The translations under genes and the position numbers were made by a program. Below, in pieces: positions 8,139 to 16,861 of a stretch of DNA of 64,000 nucleotides (position 1 is the first letter of the stretch; every line of letters begins with the position of its first letter). The notes under the pieces were generated by a model. That model saw only the letters and a list, made by a program, of their open reading frames with translations. It made no database searches and was not told the origin of the DNA. This stretch comes from Arthrobacter sp. FW306-2-2C-D06B (GTDB taxonomy: Bacteria > Actinomycetota > Actinomycetes > Actinomycetales > Micrococcaceae): positions 3,658,001 to 3,722,000 of the forward strand of contig NZ_CP084560.1 in NCBI RefSeq assembly GCF_021789175.1. The letters run 5' to 3'.

Positions 8139-8723
8139 ATGACTCTTCTCCGCGATCACGAAACACAGGCCACACCGCCTACCCGAAAGAAGCGTCTCTT
8201 CTTCCGGTCGTTTGCGGTCATTGCGGCCTTGGCGATCTTCTGGGCCGTTGCCGGAATCTTTCTGTACGTGACCCCGCCTGCTGATGAACCGAAACACGCC
8301 GACGTGTTGTTCGTCCTGGGCCCGCCGGACCAACGCATGGTCTATGCCGAACAGCTGATGCGGCAGGGGTACGCACCCACGCTTGCGGTCTCAAGTCCAG
8401 TGGACAAAGACGGCAGATTCACCGCGGACGTTTGCCGGGATCACCGCTCTTATCGGGTTATTTGCTTCCACTCGGATCCGTTCACAACACAGGGCGAAGC
8501 CCGGGCGCTTAGAGACCTGTCAAACCAGTACGGATGGAAGAGCGCGAACGTCCTTACTGCTCAGTTCCATGTGACCCGGGCCCGGGTGATCGTCGGCCGC
8601 TGCTACTCAGGAGACATCCAGATGGTTGCCGACCGGATGGACTTGTCGCTGATTTCCTGGGCCTACCAGTACCTCTACCAAAGCGCGGCCTTCGTCAAGG
8701 TCGCGCTCCATCCGGACTGTTGA
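8139..8723 (+). CDS. YdcF/SanA-like DUF218 membrane protein
   Basis: The 194-residue protein has a basic N-terminus and one membrane anchor (SFAVIAALAIFWAVAGIFLY, about 25-44). A DUF218 domain follows: ADVLFVLGPPDQRMVYAEQL (54-73), GYAPTLAVSS, TQGEARALRD and VLTAQFHVTRARVIVGRCY. The phosphate-facing residues of DUF218 (the Gly-rich first loop and H143/R146-R148 in FHVTRAR) are present. Members act at the cell envelope in several bacteria, often beside polysaccharide genes; the reaction is not established. It follows the two-component operon by 90 bases and may belong to it or to the surface-polysaccharide region downstream. Confidence 0.75.
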   Translation: MTLLRDHETQATPPTRKKRLFFRSFAVIAALAIFWAVAGIFLYVTPPADEPKHADVLFVLGPPDQRMVYAEQLMRQGYAPTLAVSSPVDKDGRFTADVCRDHRSYRVICFHSDPFTTQGEARALRDLSNQYGWKSANVLTAQFHVTRARVIVGRCYSGDIQMVADRMDLSLISWAYQYLYQSAAFVKVALHPDC

Positions 8724-9375
8724 AGGTCAAGCAGGCACGCCACGCCGGGCGCAAAGATTTTCCAGAGCATTCTCTGGACGGAAAGAAAATTCCTCCAGAC
8801 TATTTATAAAAGAACTCGAATAATAGCGTCGAGATCCCGCACATAAGGGCGTTTCCACGACTACGGCGATTGCCAGTTGCCCGCCATAAGATTTGCTGAA
8901 TTTTAGTAAGCCATCTTAGTAACCTGAATCGTAAACTTTGGGTACTTGTTTCTTAAGGAAATTTCTATCTCACAAGCCGGATCACCGCATAGGGCGCCCC
9001 CGGCAGACACGGCTCCTTCGACGTAATGCCATGTCAGACCCCCTTTTGACTTCGAAGGCCAGCAACGCGGCTGTGCTATCGCACGCTAAGTTTCGGCAAA
9101 TAGTGAGTGGGTCCGCCGCTCCTGCCGCGAGTGTTCAGGGTAAATCGCATCGAATGAAATACGTAGATCAGCCCGCAGAAGCGAGTATGGACGGCTAAAG
9201 AGGCGTAATAGCTACTGTGGTTAGGGGAATCCCGCGCACTTAGCGTTTGGACATGTCGATCTACCTGTAGGAATGCGCACTACCTCGGGGTTTCTTCAAG
9301 CTTCCGTCCATCTGCGCAGCTCTTCTTGGTCGATCAACGGTCTCCTATTAACACCATCTGGGATTGTGATCAGTC
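8724..9375 (+). other. Non-coding stretch, 652 bases
   Basis: This space is richer in A and T than its neighbours (for example around 8765-8945). No open frame here has both a ribosome site and a recognisable sequence; a frame at 8938-9198 lacks both. The stretch before 9376 probably holds the promoter of the Tat-exported lectin gene. I see no RNA gene or repeat in it. Confidence 0.5.
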
Positions 9376-10485
9376 ATGTACAACGAATCTGGGGAAAGAG
9401 GTGCGCCGCTGGGCGGTGGCGCTAGTGTCAAACGCCGTGGGCTATTCAAACTTGGTGCTCTGGCGAGCGCAATCACGGGCGCCTTCGCAGTATCGGGCGT
9501 CGAGGCGGGCCCAGCCCAAGCTGCCGGGCATCCCGGCCTGGCGGCGACCGCACTGGGCGCTATTGACCTTTCCGCGACATATGACCCCATCGGTGCAGGT
9601 GCTTTGGCCCAGACCGCGGCGGCCACTGACGCAACATCCAAGGTCACTGCTCACGCCGGAAACGCAAGCGCCCACGCCCGCATCCAAATCACTGACGTCC
9701 TTATCAACCGGACCGTCAATGGGCCGCCCAACGATTCGATGTTCACCAACCCCACAGACGGCATGGAAGTAGTGGATACGGCAAACTTCCGCAAATGGGT
9801 CCGCATCGGCGGAAACTGGGTGTACACCGCACTCGGGAGCACCGCGGTCTTCACCCCCGCCGCTGTTTCCGGACTAGTCGCCTGGTACGACGCCAGCCAG
9901 ATCGTCGGTCTCGCAGACGGTGCTTCCGTCCCCCGATGGAACGACCTCTCAGGGAACGGGAACAACCTCACCCAAGGCATTGCAGCTAACCAGCCCGTCT
10001 ATAAGACAGCGATCCAGAACGGCAAGGCCGTAGTCCGGTTCAACGGCAGTAGTTCAGTGATGTCCAAGACCCTCGGCGTGGCGCTCAAAGCGCCTTACAC
10101 AGTGATCCTTGTGGGACGGGCCTCCAGCGGAACATCTGCGAACGAGTGCTTCTGGTCCGGGGGAAACTCGACGTTCCTGGAAGGCCGAACCAACGGGAAG
10201 TACCAGACCCAGTCTGGAAGCGCGGTTTTCGCGCAAATAGGGACCGGTGTGAAACTCAACGCCTTCGTGGCGCTCTCGGCAATCTTCAGCATCACACCTT
10301 CCCTGCGGGTCAACGGCGTCGAGCTTGATGGCTCGTGGTCCTCTTGCGCCAATGCCACCAGCATCTATGTTGGTGCAGTAAACGGCTTGGGCGACTGGCT
10401 CAACGGCGATATTGGTGAACTGTTGGTCTACAACCGGGCACTCACCAATACTGAACTGCTTCAAATTGAGGGCTACCTGTCATGA
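9376..10485 (+). CDS. Tat-exported LamG/concanavalin-like lectin-domain protein
   Basis: The 369-residue protein has a twin-arginine signal (VKRRGLFKLGALASAITGAF, residues 18-37) with a cleavage region near AQAAG. Residues about 105-155 (TDVLINRTVNGPPNDSMFTN, then WVRIGGNWVYTA) resemble linker repeats in phage tail and surface proteins. Residues 165-369 read as a LamG-like jelly roll (GLVAWYDASQIVG, WNDLSGNGNNLTQG, GELLVYNRALTNTEL). Such domains bind sugars or proteins outside the cell. Its stop overlaps the start of the glycoside hydrolase (ATGA), so the two are made together, possibly as a binding/hydrolysing pair acting on the surface polysaccharide. Confidence 0.75.
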   Translation: MYNESGERGAPLGGGASVKRRGLFKLGALASAITGAFAVSGVEAGPAQAAGHPGLAATALGAIDLSATYDPIGAGALAQTAAATDATSKVTAHAGNASAHARIQITDVLINRTVNGPPNDSMFTNPTDGMEVVDTANFRKWVRIGGNWVYTALGSTAVFTPAAVSGLVAWYDASQIVGLADGASVPRWNDLSGNGNNLTQGIAANQPVYKTAIQNGKAVVRFNGSSSVMSKTLGVALKAPYTVILVGRASSGTSANECFWSGGNSTFLEGRTNGKYQTQSGSAVFAQIGTGVKLNAFVALSAIFSITPSLRVNGVELDGSWSSCANATSIYVGAVNGLGDWLNGDIGELLVYNRALTNTELLQIEGYLS

Positions 10486-11642
10486 GCAAGTGGGGAGTAG
10501 GTGTAACGCCTGCTGCGCCGCCGCCAATCAGGGGATGGCGCATTTCCACTGTCCCCATGCAGCGAGGCTGGACGATCCAGCAGGGCGCTACTGCCAGCTA
10601 CCCTGATCCGCGTGCTGGGCAGTTCCGCGGCAGGGTTGGAATGTGTGCAGACCCAACGCTCGCGAACATGCAGGCACTTTCGGCGGCAGGTATCAACTGG
10701 CTCCGCTGCGATTTCTCGTGGGCGATCATCCAGCCCGTCGACGCGGCTCACTTCACCTGGGCCACCACGGACGTGGTCATGAAGGCGGCTGCTCAGACCG
10801 GGATGAACATTCTGGCGATCATCGACTACTGCACCCCGTGGGCGTCCTCCAAAGGCGTTCAAACCGGTGACGCAAAGTTCTTCCACCCGACAAACAACAG
10901 CGATTACGCCAATTACGCGTGGGCCATCGTCAATCGCTACGGTCCGGGCGGCGCTTTCTGGTCCGCGCACCCGGAGTTTGTCCCACGCCCGCTCACTGCC
11001 GTGGAGATCTGGAACGAACCATCGGCGTACTTCTACTGGCTACCAGAACCAGACCCGTCAGATTACGCGGCCATGGCACTTGCGGCGGCAAAGGCCATTA
11101 AGTCGGCCAGTTCGCAGGTCAAGGTCATCGTCCCCGCCGACATCTACGAGTCACGAAATGATGGCGAGGGGCCCACCCTTTGGGGCAGATCGGTGTTCGC
11201 CGCCCAGCCCACACTAGTGAACTACGTGGACGCAATCAGCGTCCACCCGTACCCATCGAGTGTGTGTCCGGACCCCTTGGACGACACACGCAATGTGGAC
11301 CAAGGTTTCTATGGGAAGGCTTTGGTCGCCCGCGATTTGGTAATGAATCAGACGGGCCGCGAGCTCCCGGTGTGGATCACTGAGGTTGGGTGGACGACCG
11401 CCACGAGCACAAGCATCGGCGTTACTGAGACAAATGCCGCAACTTACACCAATCATGCACTCGGCCGAGCCTTGCAAGACAACGGGACAGCTCAACCCTA
11501 CAGGCCAGCTATTGACATGATTTTCCTCTACAAATACGGGAGATCGAACGGGGTCATGACTGATGCACAGGGTAATTACATGCTGCTCCGAGCTGACGGT
11601 ATGGCCAAGCCAGCATGGTCAGAAGTACTCAAGTATGTCTGA
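10482..11642 (+). CDS. Glycoside hydrolase, clan GH-A (GH39/GH5-like)
   Basis: This 386-residue protein has the features of a TIM-barrel retaining glycosidase: acid/base E179 in AVEIWNEPS, nucleophile E301 in VWITEVGW, H255 in ISVHPYPS, and the early strand NWLRCDFSW. The family cleaves beta-linked sugars, but specificity cannot be read here. It has no recognisable signal peptide although such enzymes usually act outside the cell. It overlaps the upstream Tat-exported lectin by 4 bases, so co-export or non-classical localisation should be considered. Proximity to the exopolysaccharide island suggests trimming or release of that polymer (inference). Confidence 0.78.
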   Translation: MSKWGVGVTPAAPPPIRGWRISTVPMQRGWTIQQGATASYPDPRAGQFRGRVGMCADPTLANMQALSAAGINWLRCDFSWAIIQPVDAAHFTWATTDVVMKAAAQTGMNILAIIDYCTPWASSKGVQTGDAKFFHPTNNSDYANYAWAIVNRYGPGGAFWSAHPEFVPRPLTAVEIWNEPSAYFYWLPEPDPSDYAAMALAAAKAIKSASSQVKVIVPADIYESRNDGEGPTLWGRSVFAAQPTLVNYVDAISVHPYPSSVCPDPLDDTRNVDQGFYGKALVARDLVMNQTGRELPVWITEVGWTTATSTSIGVTETNAATYTNHALGRALQDNGTAQPYRPAIDMIFLYKYGRSNGVMTDAQGNYMLLRADGMAKPAWSEVLKYV

Positions 11643-11700
11643 CAAGGCTGTATTCGGAGCTCGCGACCAACAGATCGAACATGACCGAGTCTTCCGGGGG

Positions 11701-11976
11701 TCAAAGACTTTCGACTGGTTTCTTGCCACCTAGCACCTTGATTGGCATGGCTGGGGCTCCCAAGTAGAGAGTGTGTGGTTCACAGTCCCCGGTGACCACT
11801 GCGTTGGCTCCTATCACACTGCCGTCACCGATAGTCACCCCAGTAATACGGTCACGCCAGAGCCAAGGAATTGTTGCGACAACAAGGTATAAAACCAACA
11901 ACGATATCCATGGACTCGCTGACTCGGACGTGTCAACCACAAGGTGCAGACTCAGCGGCGTCCGTAGGCCAAGCAA
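11701..11976 (-). pseudogene. Remnant of a hexapeptide-repeat (LbH) acyltransferase
   Basis: Only the C-terminal end is preserved. GVTIGDGSVIGANAVVTGDC and HTLYLGAPAMPIKVLGGKK are the hexapeptide turns and 'GxPAxxI' end of WbbJ-type sugar O-acetyltransferases. The N-terminal residues of the frame do not match the family, and the enzyme should be about 180-220 residues instead of 91. It lies 12 bases from the stop of bkdC and has no promoter of its own. It is probably left from a rearrangement at the edge of the polysaccharide island. Confidence 0.6.
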
Positions 11977-11988
11977 ATTTCGATAGCC

Positions 11989-13413
11989 CTACAAATCCGC
12001 CAGCACCGTCCCCGGGTTCTCGATCGCATCGGCCACATACCTCAGGAACCCGGCAGCCGTTTCCCCGTCACAAACCCGGTGGTCGAAAGCCAACGTCAGC
12101 TCGGTGACCTTGCGGACGGCCAGCTGACCATCGACTACCCAGGGCTTGTCGATGATGCGGCCTACGCCAAGCATCGCTACCTCTGGGTAGTTAATGATCG
12201 CGGCGGAACCGTCTACACCGAACACGCCGTAGTTGTTCAGAGTGAAGGTACCGCTGGCCAACTCCGTCGGTGTCGCCTTGCCGTCCCGTGCAACGGCAGT
12301 GAGCCGGCGGATTTCAGTATCGAGTTCGCGGGCGCTCAACAAGTGGGCGTTGCGGACCGACGGAACCACGAGGCCGCGGTCGGTCTGTGCGGCGAAGCCA
12401 AGGTTGATGCCGTCGAATGCGATGATTTCCTGCATTTCACCGCCAGCCGTATCCTCGGCCGTGACAAACCGGGTGTTCAGCTCGGGGAATTTTTTTAGCC
12501 CAGCTGTAACAAAACGAGCGATGAACGCGAGCAGGCCGGGAGCGCCGTTCGGATCGCGCTTCTTGAGTTCTGCACGCATCTCAAGGAGCGCGCTGGCGTC
12601 CACATCCACCCAGACAGTCGCCTCAGGGATCTCGGAGCGGCTGCGGGTCATGTTCGCCGCAACTGCCTTCCGTATACCGCGGACCGGGGTGCGCGAAGCC
12701 ACGGTCAAGCCTGTACGGGCATCCTGGACCCCAGTGGAGGTCTGGACAACGGGGGCCTCAATGGGCGTGGTCTCGCGCGTGGCCCCTCCGATGGCAGCCT
12801 CAATGTCGCGGCGCAGGATGAGCCCGCTCTCCCCCGAACCAGGCACGGCGTCCAGCGAGACCCCATGATCCCGGGCCATCTTCCGCACCAAGGGAGAAAT
12901 CACGGCAGAGAGCTTCCCTGGAATCCGCGTGCGAGACAAGGAGAGTTCGGCAAAGTCGGGTTCCGAGGTCACAGCAACGGCAGAACCAGCAGACACCTTC
13001 CGCGGCCGGGTGCGGCGAGCTTCGCCACCTCCGGATGTGCCGTAACCAATGAGGACGTTCCCGGATCCGGCTTTCTCTTCGGTCCGGTAGGTTTCAGCAG
13101 CGGCGGCCGCGGGCGCTGCAGAGACCTTTTCTTCCGTAGGCTCGGGCTCAGCAGCAACCGGAGCACCAACAGGGGCCACTGAGATCAGCGGCTTCCCGAC
13201 GTCGAGCGTCTGGCCGGCCTCGCCGTGGAGCACTGCGACGATGCCCGCGTAGGGCGAGGGCACCTCCACCATGGACTTGGCTGTCTCGACCTCGGCGATT
13301 GGCTGGTCAACGCGGATCTCGTCGCCCACGGCCACAAGCCAGTTGACGAGTTCAGCCTCGGTGAGGCCCTCGCCCAGGTCCGGAAGCAGGAACACCTGCA
13401 TTTCTGCGCTCAT
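11989..13413 (-). CDS. bkdC: Branched-chain keto-acid dehydrogenase E2 (lipoamide acyltransferase)
   Basis: The 474-residue protein has an N-terminal lipoyl domain with the modified lysine in VETAKSMVEVPSP. An Ala/Pro/Glu-rich linker follows, then a peripheral-subunit-binding domain (ISPLVRKMARDHGVSLDAVP) and a CoA acyltransferase core ending with the catalytic histidine in LAFDHRVCDGETAAGF. It transfers acyl groups from E1 to CoA in the breakdown of Val, Leu and Ile keto acids. The ATG at 13413 follows GGGAGAA and lies 2 bases after the bkdB stop, so it is preferred to an upstream in-frame start at 13428. It is the third gene of the operon; E3 is not in the window. Confidence 0.92.
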   Translation of the reverse strand: MSAEMQVFLLPDLGEGLTEAELVNWLVAVGDEIRVDQPIAEVETAKSMVEVPSPYAGIVAVLHGEAGQTLDVGKPLISVAPVGAPVAAEPEPTEEKVSAAPAAAAAETYRTEEKAGSGNVLIGYGTSGGGEARRTRPRKVSAGSAVAVTSEPDFAELSLSRTRIPGKLSAVISPLVRKMARDHGVSLDAVPGSGESGLILRRDIEAAIGGATRETTPIEAPVVQTSTGVQDARTGLTVASRTPVRGIRKAVAANMTRSRSEIPEATVWVDVDASALLEMRAELKKRDPNGAPGLLAFIARFVTAGLKKFPELNTRFVTAEDTAGGEMQEIIAFDGINLGFAAQTDRGLVVPSVRNAHLLSARELDTEIRRLTAVARDGKATPTELASGTFTLNNYGVFGVDGSAAIINYPEVAMLGVGRIIDKPWVVDGQLAVRKVTELTLAFDHRVCDGETAAGFLRYVADAIENPGTVLADL

Positions 13414-13415
13414 GG

Positions 13416-14543
13416 TCAGTTCTCCCATTGAAGGTCGTCAACGGCGTCGAGGATGCGGTCGACGCTTGGCAAGTAGTAGTGCTCCAGCTTCGGAGCCGGG
13501 TAGGGGACGTCGAAGCCGGTCACACGGCGGATGGGCGCGGCCAAGTAGTGGAAGCAGCGTTCCTGCACGCGGGCCACGATTTCGGAGGATACGGAAGCGA
13601 AGCCGTGAGCCTCGGCGATGACTACCGCTCGCCCGGTCTTGCGCACCGACGCGCAGACGGTTTCGTCATCGAAGGGCACGATTGAGCGGACATCGATTAC
13701 CTCAAGGCTTCGGCCCTCTTCAGCGGCCGCAGCTGCGGCTGCCAGCGCGGTCGGGACCGAGGGTCCGTAGGCGATGAGCGTCGCGTCAGTGCCGGGACGC
13801 GCGACTGCGGCGCGTCCCTCACTGCTGGATCCTGTCGCAGCGTTCGCGGCATGTTCGGCGCGCAGGGCGCCCAGGTCCACCTGGTCTTTGGACCAGTAGA
13901 GCTTCTTAGGTTCCATGAACATGACGGGATCGTCGGAATCGATGGCCTCGCGGAGCATGCGGTAGCCGTCCGCCACGGTAGCCGGCGTGAAGACCTTTAG
14001 GCCCGCGGTGTGGGCGTAGTAGGACTCGGACGAGTCGCAGTGGTGCTCTACGCCGCCGATCCCGCCGGCATACGGGACGCGGATGACCATGGGCAGCTTG
14101 ACGGCACCCTTGGTCCGGTTGTGCATCTTGGCGACGTGGCTGACGATCTGTTCGAAGGCAGGGTAAGCGAAGGCATCGAACTGCATCTCAATCACGGGAC
14201 GCATTCCATTCATCGCCATGCCGACGGCCATGCCCACGATGCCGGACTCGGCCAACGGGGTGTCGAAGCACCGCTGCTCTCCGAATTTGGCCATGAGGCC
14301 GTCGGTGATCCGGAAGACGCCACCCAGGCGGCCAACGTCTTCACCGAATACCAGAACGGAAGAATCGGCCTCCATGGCGTCCGCCATCGCGGTGTTGAGC
14401 GCTTTGGCCATGGTGACGGTCTGCGGGCCGGAGGCTTCGGCGACCGCAGCTGCGCTGGCTGCCGCGCTGGCGGTGGCGGAGCTGACGTCACCGGTTGCGG
14501 CGTGCTCGGTGGCCTCAGAGGATGTGGTGACGGCGGGGCTCAT
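13416..14543 (-). CDS. bkdB: Branched-chain keto-acid dehydrogenase E1 beta subunit
   Basis: This 375-residue protein has an unusual Ala/Ser/Thr-rich leader of about 40 residues. A full transketolase-like beta subunit follows: VTMAKALNTAMADAME, VLVFGEDVGRLGGVF, FDTPLAESGIVGMAVGMA and the C-terminal domain with VIDVRSIVPFDDETV. It pairs with the alpha subunit to decarboxylate 2-oxo acids with thiamine diphosphate. Its ATG overlaps the bkdA stop (ATGA) behind GGAGG. An alpha2beta2 E1 in an actinobacterium points to branched-chain keto acids, since pyruvate dehydrogenase there is usually the single-chain AceE; that is inference. Confidence 0.92.
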   Translation of the reverse strand: MSPAVTTSSEATEHAATGDVSSATASAAASAAAVAEASGPQTVTMAKALNTAMADAMEADSSVLVFGEDVGRLGGVFRITDGLMAKFGEQRCFDTPLAESGIVGMAVGMAMNGMRPVIEMQFDAFAYPAFEQIVSHVAKMHNRTKGAVKLPMVIRVPYAGGIGGVEHHCDSSESYYAHTAGLKVFTPATVADGYRMLREAIDSDDPVMFMEPKKLYWSKDQVDLGALRAEHAANAATGSSSEGRAAVARPGTDATLIAYGPSVPTALAAAAAAAEEGRSLEVIDVRSIVPFDDETVCASVRKTGRAVVIAEAHGFASVSSEIVARVQERCFHYLAAPIRRVTGFDVPYPAPKLEHYYLPSVDRILDAVDDLQWEN

Positions 14544-15772
14544 TTGCCTGCCTCCTTCTGGCTGGATGCCTCACGGGCGAGTTCGTCGGCGAGCAGGGCG
14601 GACTGCTCCTTCAGCTGCGGAGTGGGTGTGGAGAAGACGTAGCGGAAGAGGTTTTGCGGGTCTACGGGTACGTCTTCACCCAGGCCTTCGCGTAGCTGCG
14701 AGGCAACGGCTTCGGCCTTCGCCGCAATTCGGGTCGAACCGTCGTCGTCGAGAAGTCCTCGATCGGTGAGATAAGACGTCATGCGGCTGATGGGGTCCTT
14801 GGCGGTCCATTCGGCCACTTCGCTGTCCTCGCGGTAGCGGGTGGCGTCGTCGGCGTTGGTGTGGGCCTGCATGCGGTAGGTGTGGGCCTCGATGAGTAGC
14901 GGGCCGGAGCCTTCGCGGGCCAATTTCACGGCGCGGTCCAGCACGGCGAGCAAAGCGACCAGATCGTTGCCGTCAACGCGTTCGCCGGCCATGCCGTAGC
15001 CGACGGCCTTGTGCGCCAGCGACGGCGCCACGGACTGTTGGCTCAGGGGTACCGAGATGGCGTATTTGTTGTTCTGTACGAAGAAGATGACTGGCAGGTG
15101 GAAGACAGCCGCGAAGTTGAGGGCTTCGTGGAAGTCCCCTTCGCTCGTGGCACCGTCGCCGCACATTGCTAGCACCACGGTGTCTTCGCCGCGGAGTTTG
15201 GCGGCATGGGCAACTCCGACGCCATGGAGAAGCTGGGTGGTCAGCGGCGTGCACTGGATACCGACCTTCTGCTTGGTGGGGTCGTAGCCGCCGTGCCAGT
15301 CGCCGCGGAAGATCGTCATGGTCTCTACCGGGTCGACACCCCGGGACATGACCGCTACAGCGTCGCGGTATGTGGGGAACAGCCAGTCGCCTTCGCGCAG
15401 GCACAGCGCGGCCGCTACCTGACAAGCTTCCTGGCCGTGGCTGGAGGGGTAAACGGCCATGCGGCCCTGCCGGACGAGGGCGGAGTTCTGGTCATTGACG
15501 CGTCGCCCGACGACGAGCTGTTCGTAAGCGGCCATGAGTTCGGCATCGCCGGGGATGGGATACTCGTGGCCGGGCTCCGTACCCTGCTCAGCTTCGGGCT
15601 TGAGCACGCCAGAAGGATCGACCATCTGGATCGGATGGCGTGCAGGCAGCATGTAGTCTTCCACGCTGATTCCGAACTTGTGCCGCACTTCGGAAGCTTG
15701 GTCGTTGGCTTCGGTATCGTCCGGCCGAGCGTCAGCCAGACCCTGGGCCTCATGGTCCGCGGAGATCGTCAT
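14540..15772 (-). CDS. bkdA: Branched-chain keto-acid dehydrogenase E1 alpha subunit
   Basis: The 410-residue protein contains the thiamine-diphosphate motif GDGATSEGDFHEALNFAAVF through NNKYAIS, the YRDAVAVMSRG segment and the EAHTYRMQAHTNADDATRYR phosphorylation-loop-like region typical of E1 alpha. It starts at ATG 15772 behind AAGGA. It is the first gene of a tight three-gene operon (4-base overlap with bkdB). The divergent Lrp-family gene 171 bases away is the likely regulator, as in other bkd operons. Cytoplasmic enzyme complex. Confidence 0.92.
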   Translation of the reverse strand: MTISADHEAQGLADARPDDTEANDQASEVRHKFGISVEDYMLPARHPIQMVDPSGVLKPEAEQGTEPGHEYPIPGDAELMAAYEQLVVGRRVNDQNSALVRQGRMAVYPSSHGQEACQVAAALCLREGDWLFPTYRDAVAVMSRGVDPVETMTIFRGDWHGGYDPTKQKVGIQCTPLTTQLLHGVGVAHAAKLRGEDTVVLAMCGDGATSEGDFHEALNFAAVFHLPVIFFVQNNKYAISVPLSQQSVAPSLAHKAVGYGMAGERVDGNDLVALLAVLDRAVKLAREGSGPLLIEAHTYRMQAHTNADDATRYREDSEVAEWTAKDPISRMTSYLTDRGLLDDDGSTRIAAKAEAVASQLREGLGEDVPVDPQNLFRYVFSTPTPQLKEQSALLADELAREASSQKEAGK

Positions 15773-15943
15773 TGGTCCGTCCTTCTGTATCCACTATTTG
15801 TCACCAGTATGTTCCCTGGAGAAGTTTCGTATCCAGCTCTAGGCAGAATCGTGGAAAAGCTTGCCTGAAACCTTTATTCTGGAAGACGGATTGCAAATGT
15901 GAGCTGGGTAACTGGCCCACGCTGTGGACGAATTGGAGATGCA

Positions 15944-16408
15944 ATGGCCGAGGTCGAAGCGGATCAGGCTGAGGTTCCTCTTGACCAAGTGGACAGGGAC
16001 ATCATTGCCGAGCTGACGCGGGACGGCCGGATGTCGGTCACCCAGGTGGCCGAAAACGTCCACATCAGCCGGGCGCACGCATACTCAAGAATCTCGCGGC
16101 TGACGGGCGAAGGTGTGCTCACTAAGTTCACCGCACTGGTGGACCCCATCAAAGCCGGCTTGAAATCATCGGCCTACGTCACGCTCAAGGTGCAGCAGCA
16201 CTCGTGGCGCGAGCTCCGTGAAGAGCTCCGGCTCATTCCGGAAGTACAGCACATAGCTTTGGTGGGTGGCGATTTCGACGTCATCCTACTGGTCCGCGCC
16301 ACCGACAACATTCACCTGCGCAGGGTCATATTCGACCAACTACAGTCGATGCCAGGCGTGCAGGATACGCAGACGTTCCTGGTTTTTGAGGACTTGGATA
16401 CGCGGTAG
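15944..16408 (+). CDS. Lrp/AsnC-family regulator, probably of the bkd operon
   Basis: The 154-residue protein has a winged helix-turn-helix (VDRDIIAELTRDGRMSVTQV through HISRAHAYSRISRLTGEGV) and a RAM ligand-binding domain with VQHIALVGGDFDVILLVRA. It starts at ATG 15944 behind TTGGAG; an upstream TTG/GTG-type start at 15899 is less likely. It is divergent from bkdA, and Lrp-type BkdR proteins commonly control such operons in response to branched-chain amino acids. Binding sites would lie in 15773-15943. No target site is obvious by eye. Confidence 0.88.
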   Translation: MAEVEADQAEVPLDQVDRDIIAELTRDGRMSVTQVAENVHISRAHAYSRISRLTGEGVLTKFTALVDPIKAGLKSSAYVTLKVQQHSWRELREELRLIPEVQHIALVGGDFDVILLVRATDNIHLRRVIFDQLQSMPGVQDTQTFLVFEDLDTR

Positions 16409-16469
16409 GACGACAGAGTTTGGGGCGGATTGCACGGACACCTACGAGCGAACTCCAAAGCCATTCAAC

Positions 16470-16637
16470 CTACGTCGTTGGACAGACACACGTCATTGCT
16501 GAAGCGCAACAAGCAGGACGACTCAGCTCTGTCTTTCCACGCATCCGACGGGCGAAGATCAGCATGCCTGCTCCTCCGACGATTCCAAGAGCGCCCAGCA
16601 TGGTTGCCAGGCCTTCGACGTAGCCTTCGAGGGACAT
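16470..16637 (-). CDS. Possible small single-span membrane protein (55 residues)
   Basis: From ATG 16637 the frame gives MSLEGYVEGLATMLGALGIV followed by GGAGMLIFARRMRGKTELS, a glycine-rich transmembrane helix with basic residues at its end. A less ordered cysteine-containing tail follows to TAG 16470-16472. It starts 8 bases after the stop of another tiny membrane-protein frame, suggesting one transcript. The ribosome site is weak. No family is recognised. Confidence 0.4.
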   Translation of the reverse strand: MSLEGYVEGLATMLGALGIVGGAGMLIFARRMRGKTELSRPACCASAMTCVCPTT

Positions 16638-16644
16638 CCCAGGG

Positions 16645-16779
16645 CTAACGAGTTAGGGCCAGGTAGACCACCGCTGCCGTGACCAGCAGCAAGACAATCA
16701 AACCGCCGAACTTGAACCGTTTCCGAGTCGTTTTTCGGTAGGGGTTGATGTCTACGTAGCCGGGCAAAGCGTCCTCCAT
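16645..16779 (-). CDS. Possible small single-span membrane protein (44 residues)
   Basis: From ATG 16779 the frame gives a short N-terminus with MEDALPGYVDINPYRKTTRK, then RFKFGG, a clean hydrophobic helix (LIVLLLVTAAVVYLAL) and a stop right after TR. This is the classic shape of a small membrane protein with the basic side inside. It is the first of two such frames between the Lrp gene and the glycosyltransferase. The ribosome site is poor, so translation is uncertain. Function is unknown. Confidence 0.45.
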   Translation of the reverse strand: MEDALPGYVDINPYRKTTRKRFKFGGLIVLLLVTAAVVYLALTR

Positions 16780-16861
16780 TTTTGATATCTCTGAACTTCC
16801 CCCGAATATGTATCGACCAAAAGTCCGCCCAAGTAAGTACGCCCGAGTGCAGAAATGAGGG

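Noticed and set aside
8938..9198. 86-residue frame in the gap before the lectin gene
   Set aside because: No ribosome site, no recognisable sequence, and composition like the surrounding non-coding DNA.
9376..11642. Prophage remnant (lectin with tail-like linker plus hydrolase)
   Set aside because: No capsid, portal, integrase or lysis gene nearby; the Tat signal fits a cellular exported protein better.
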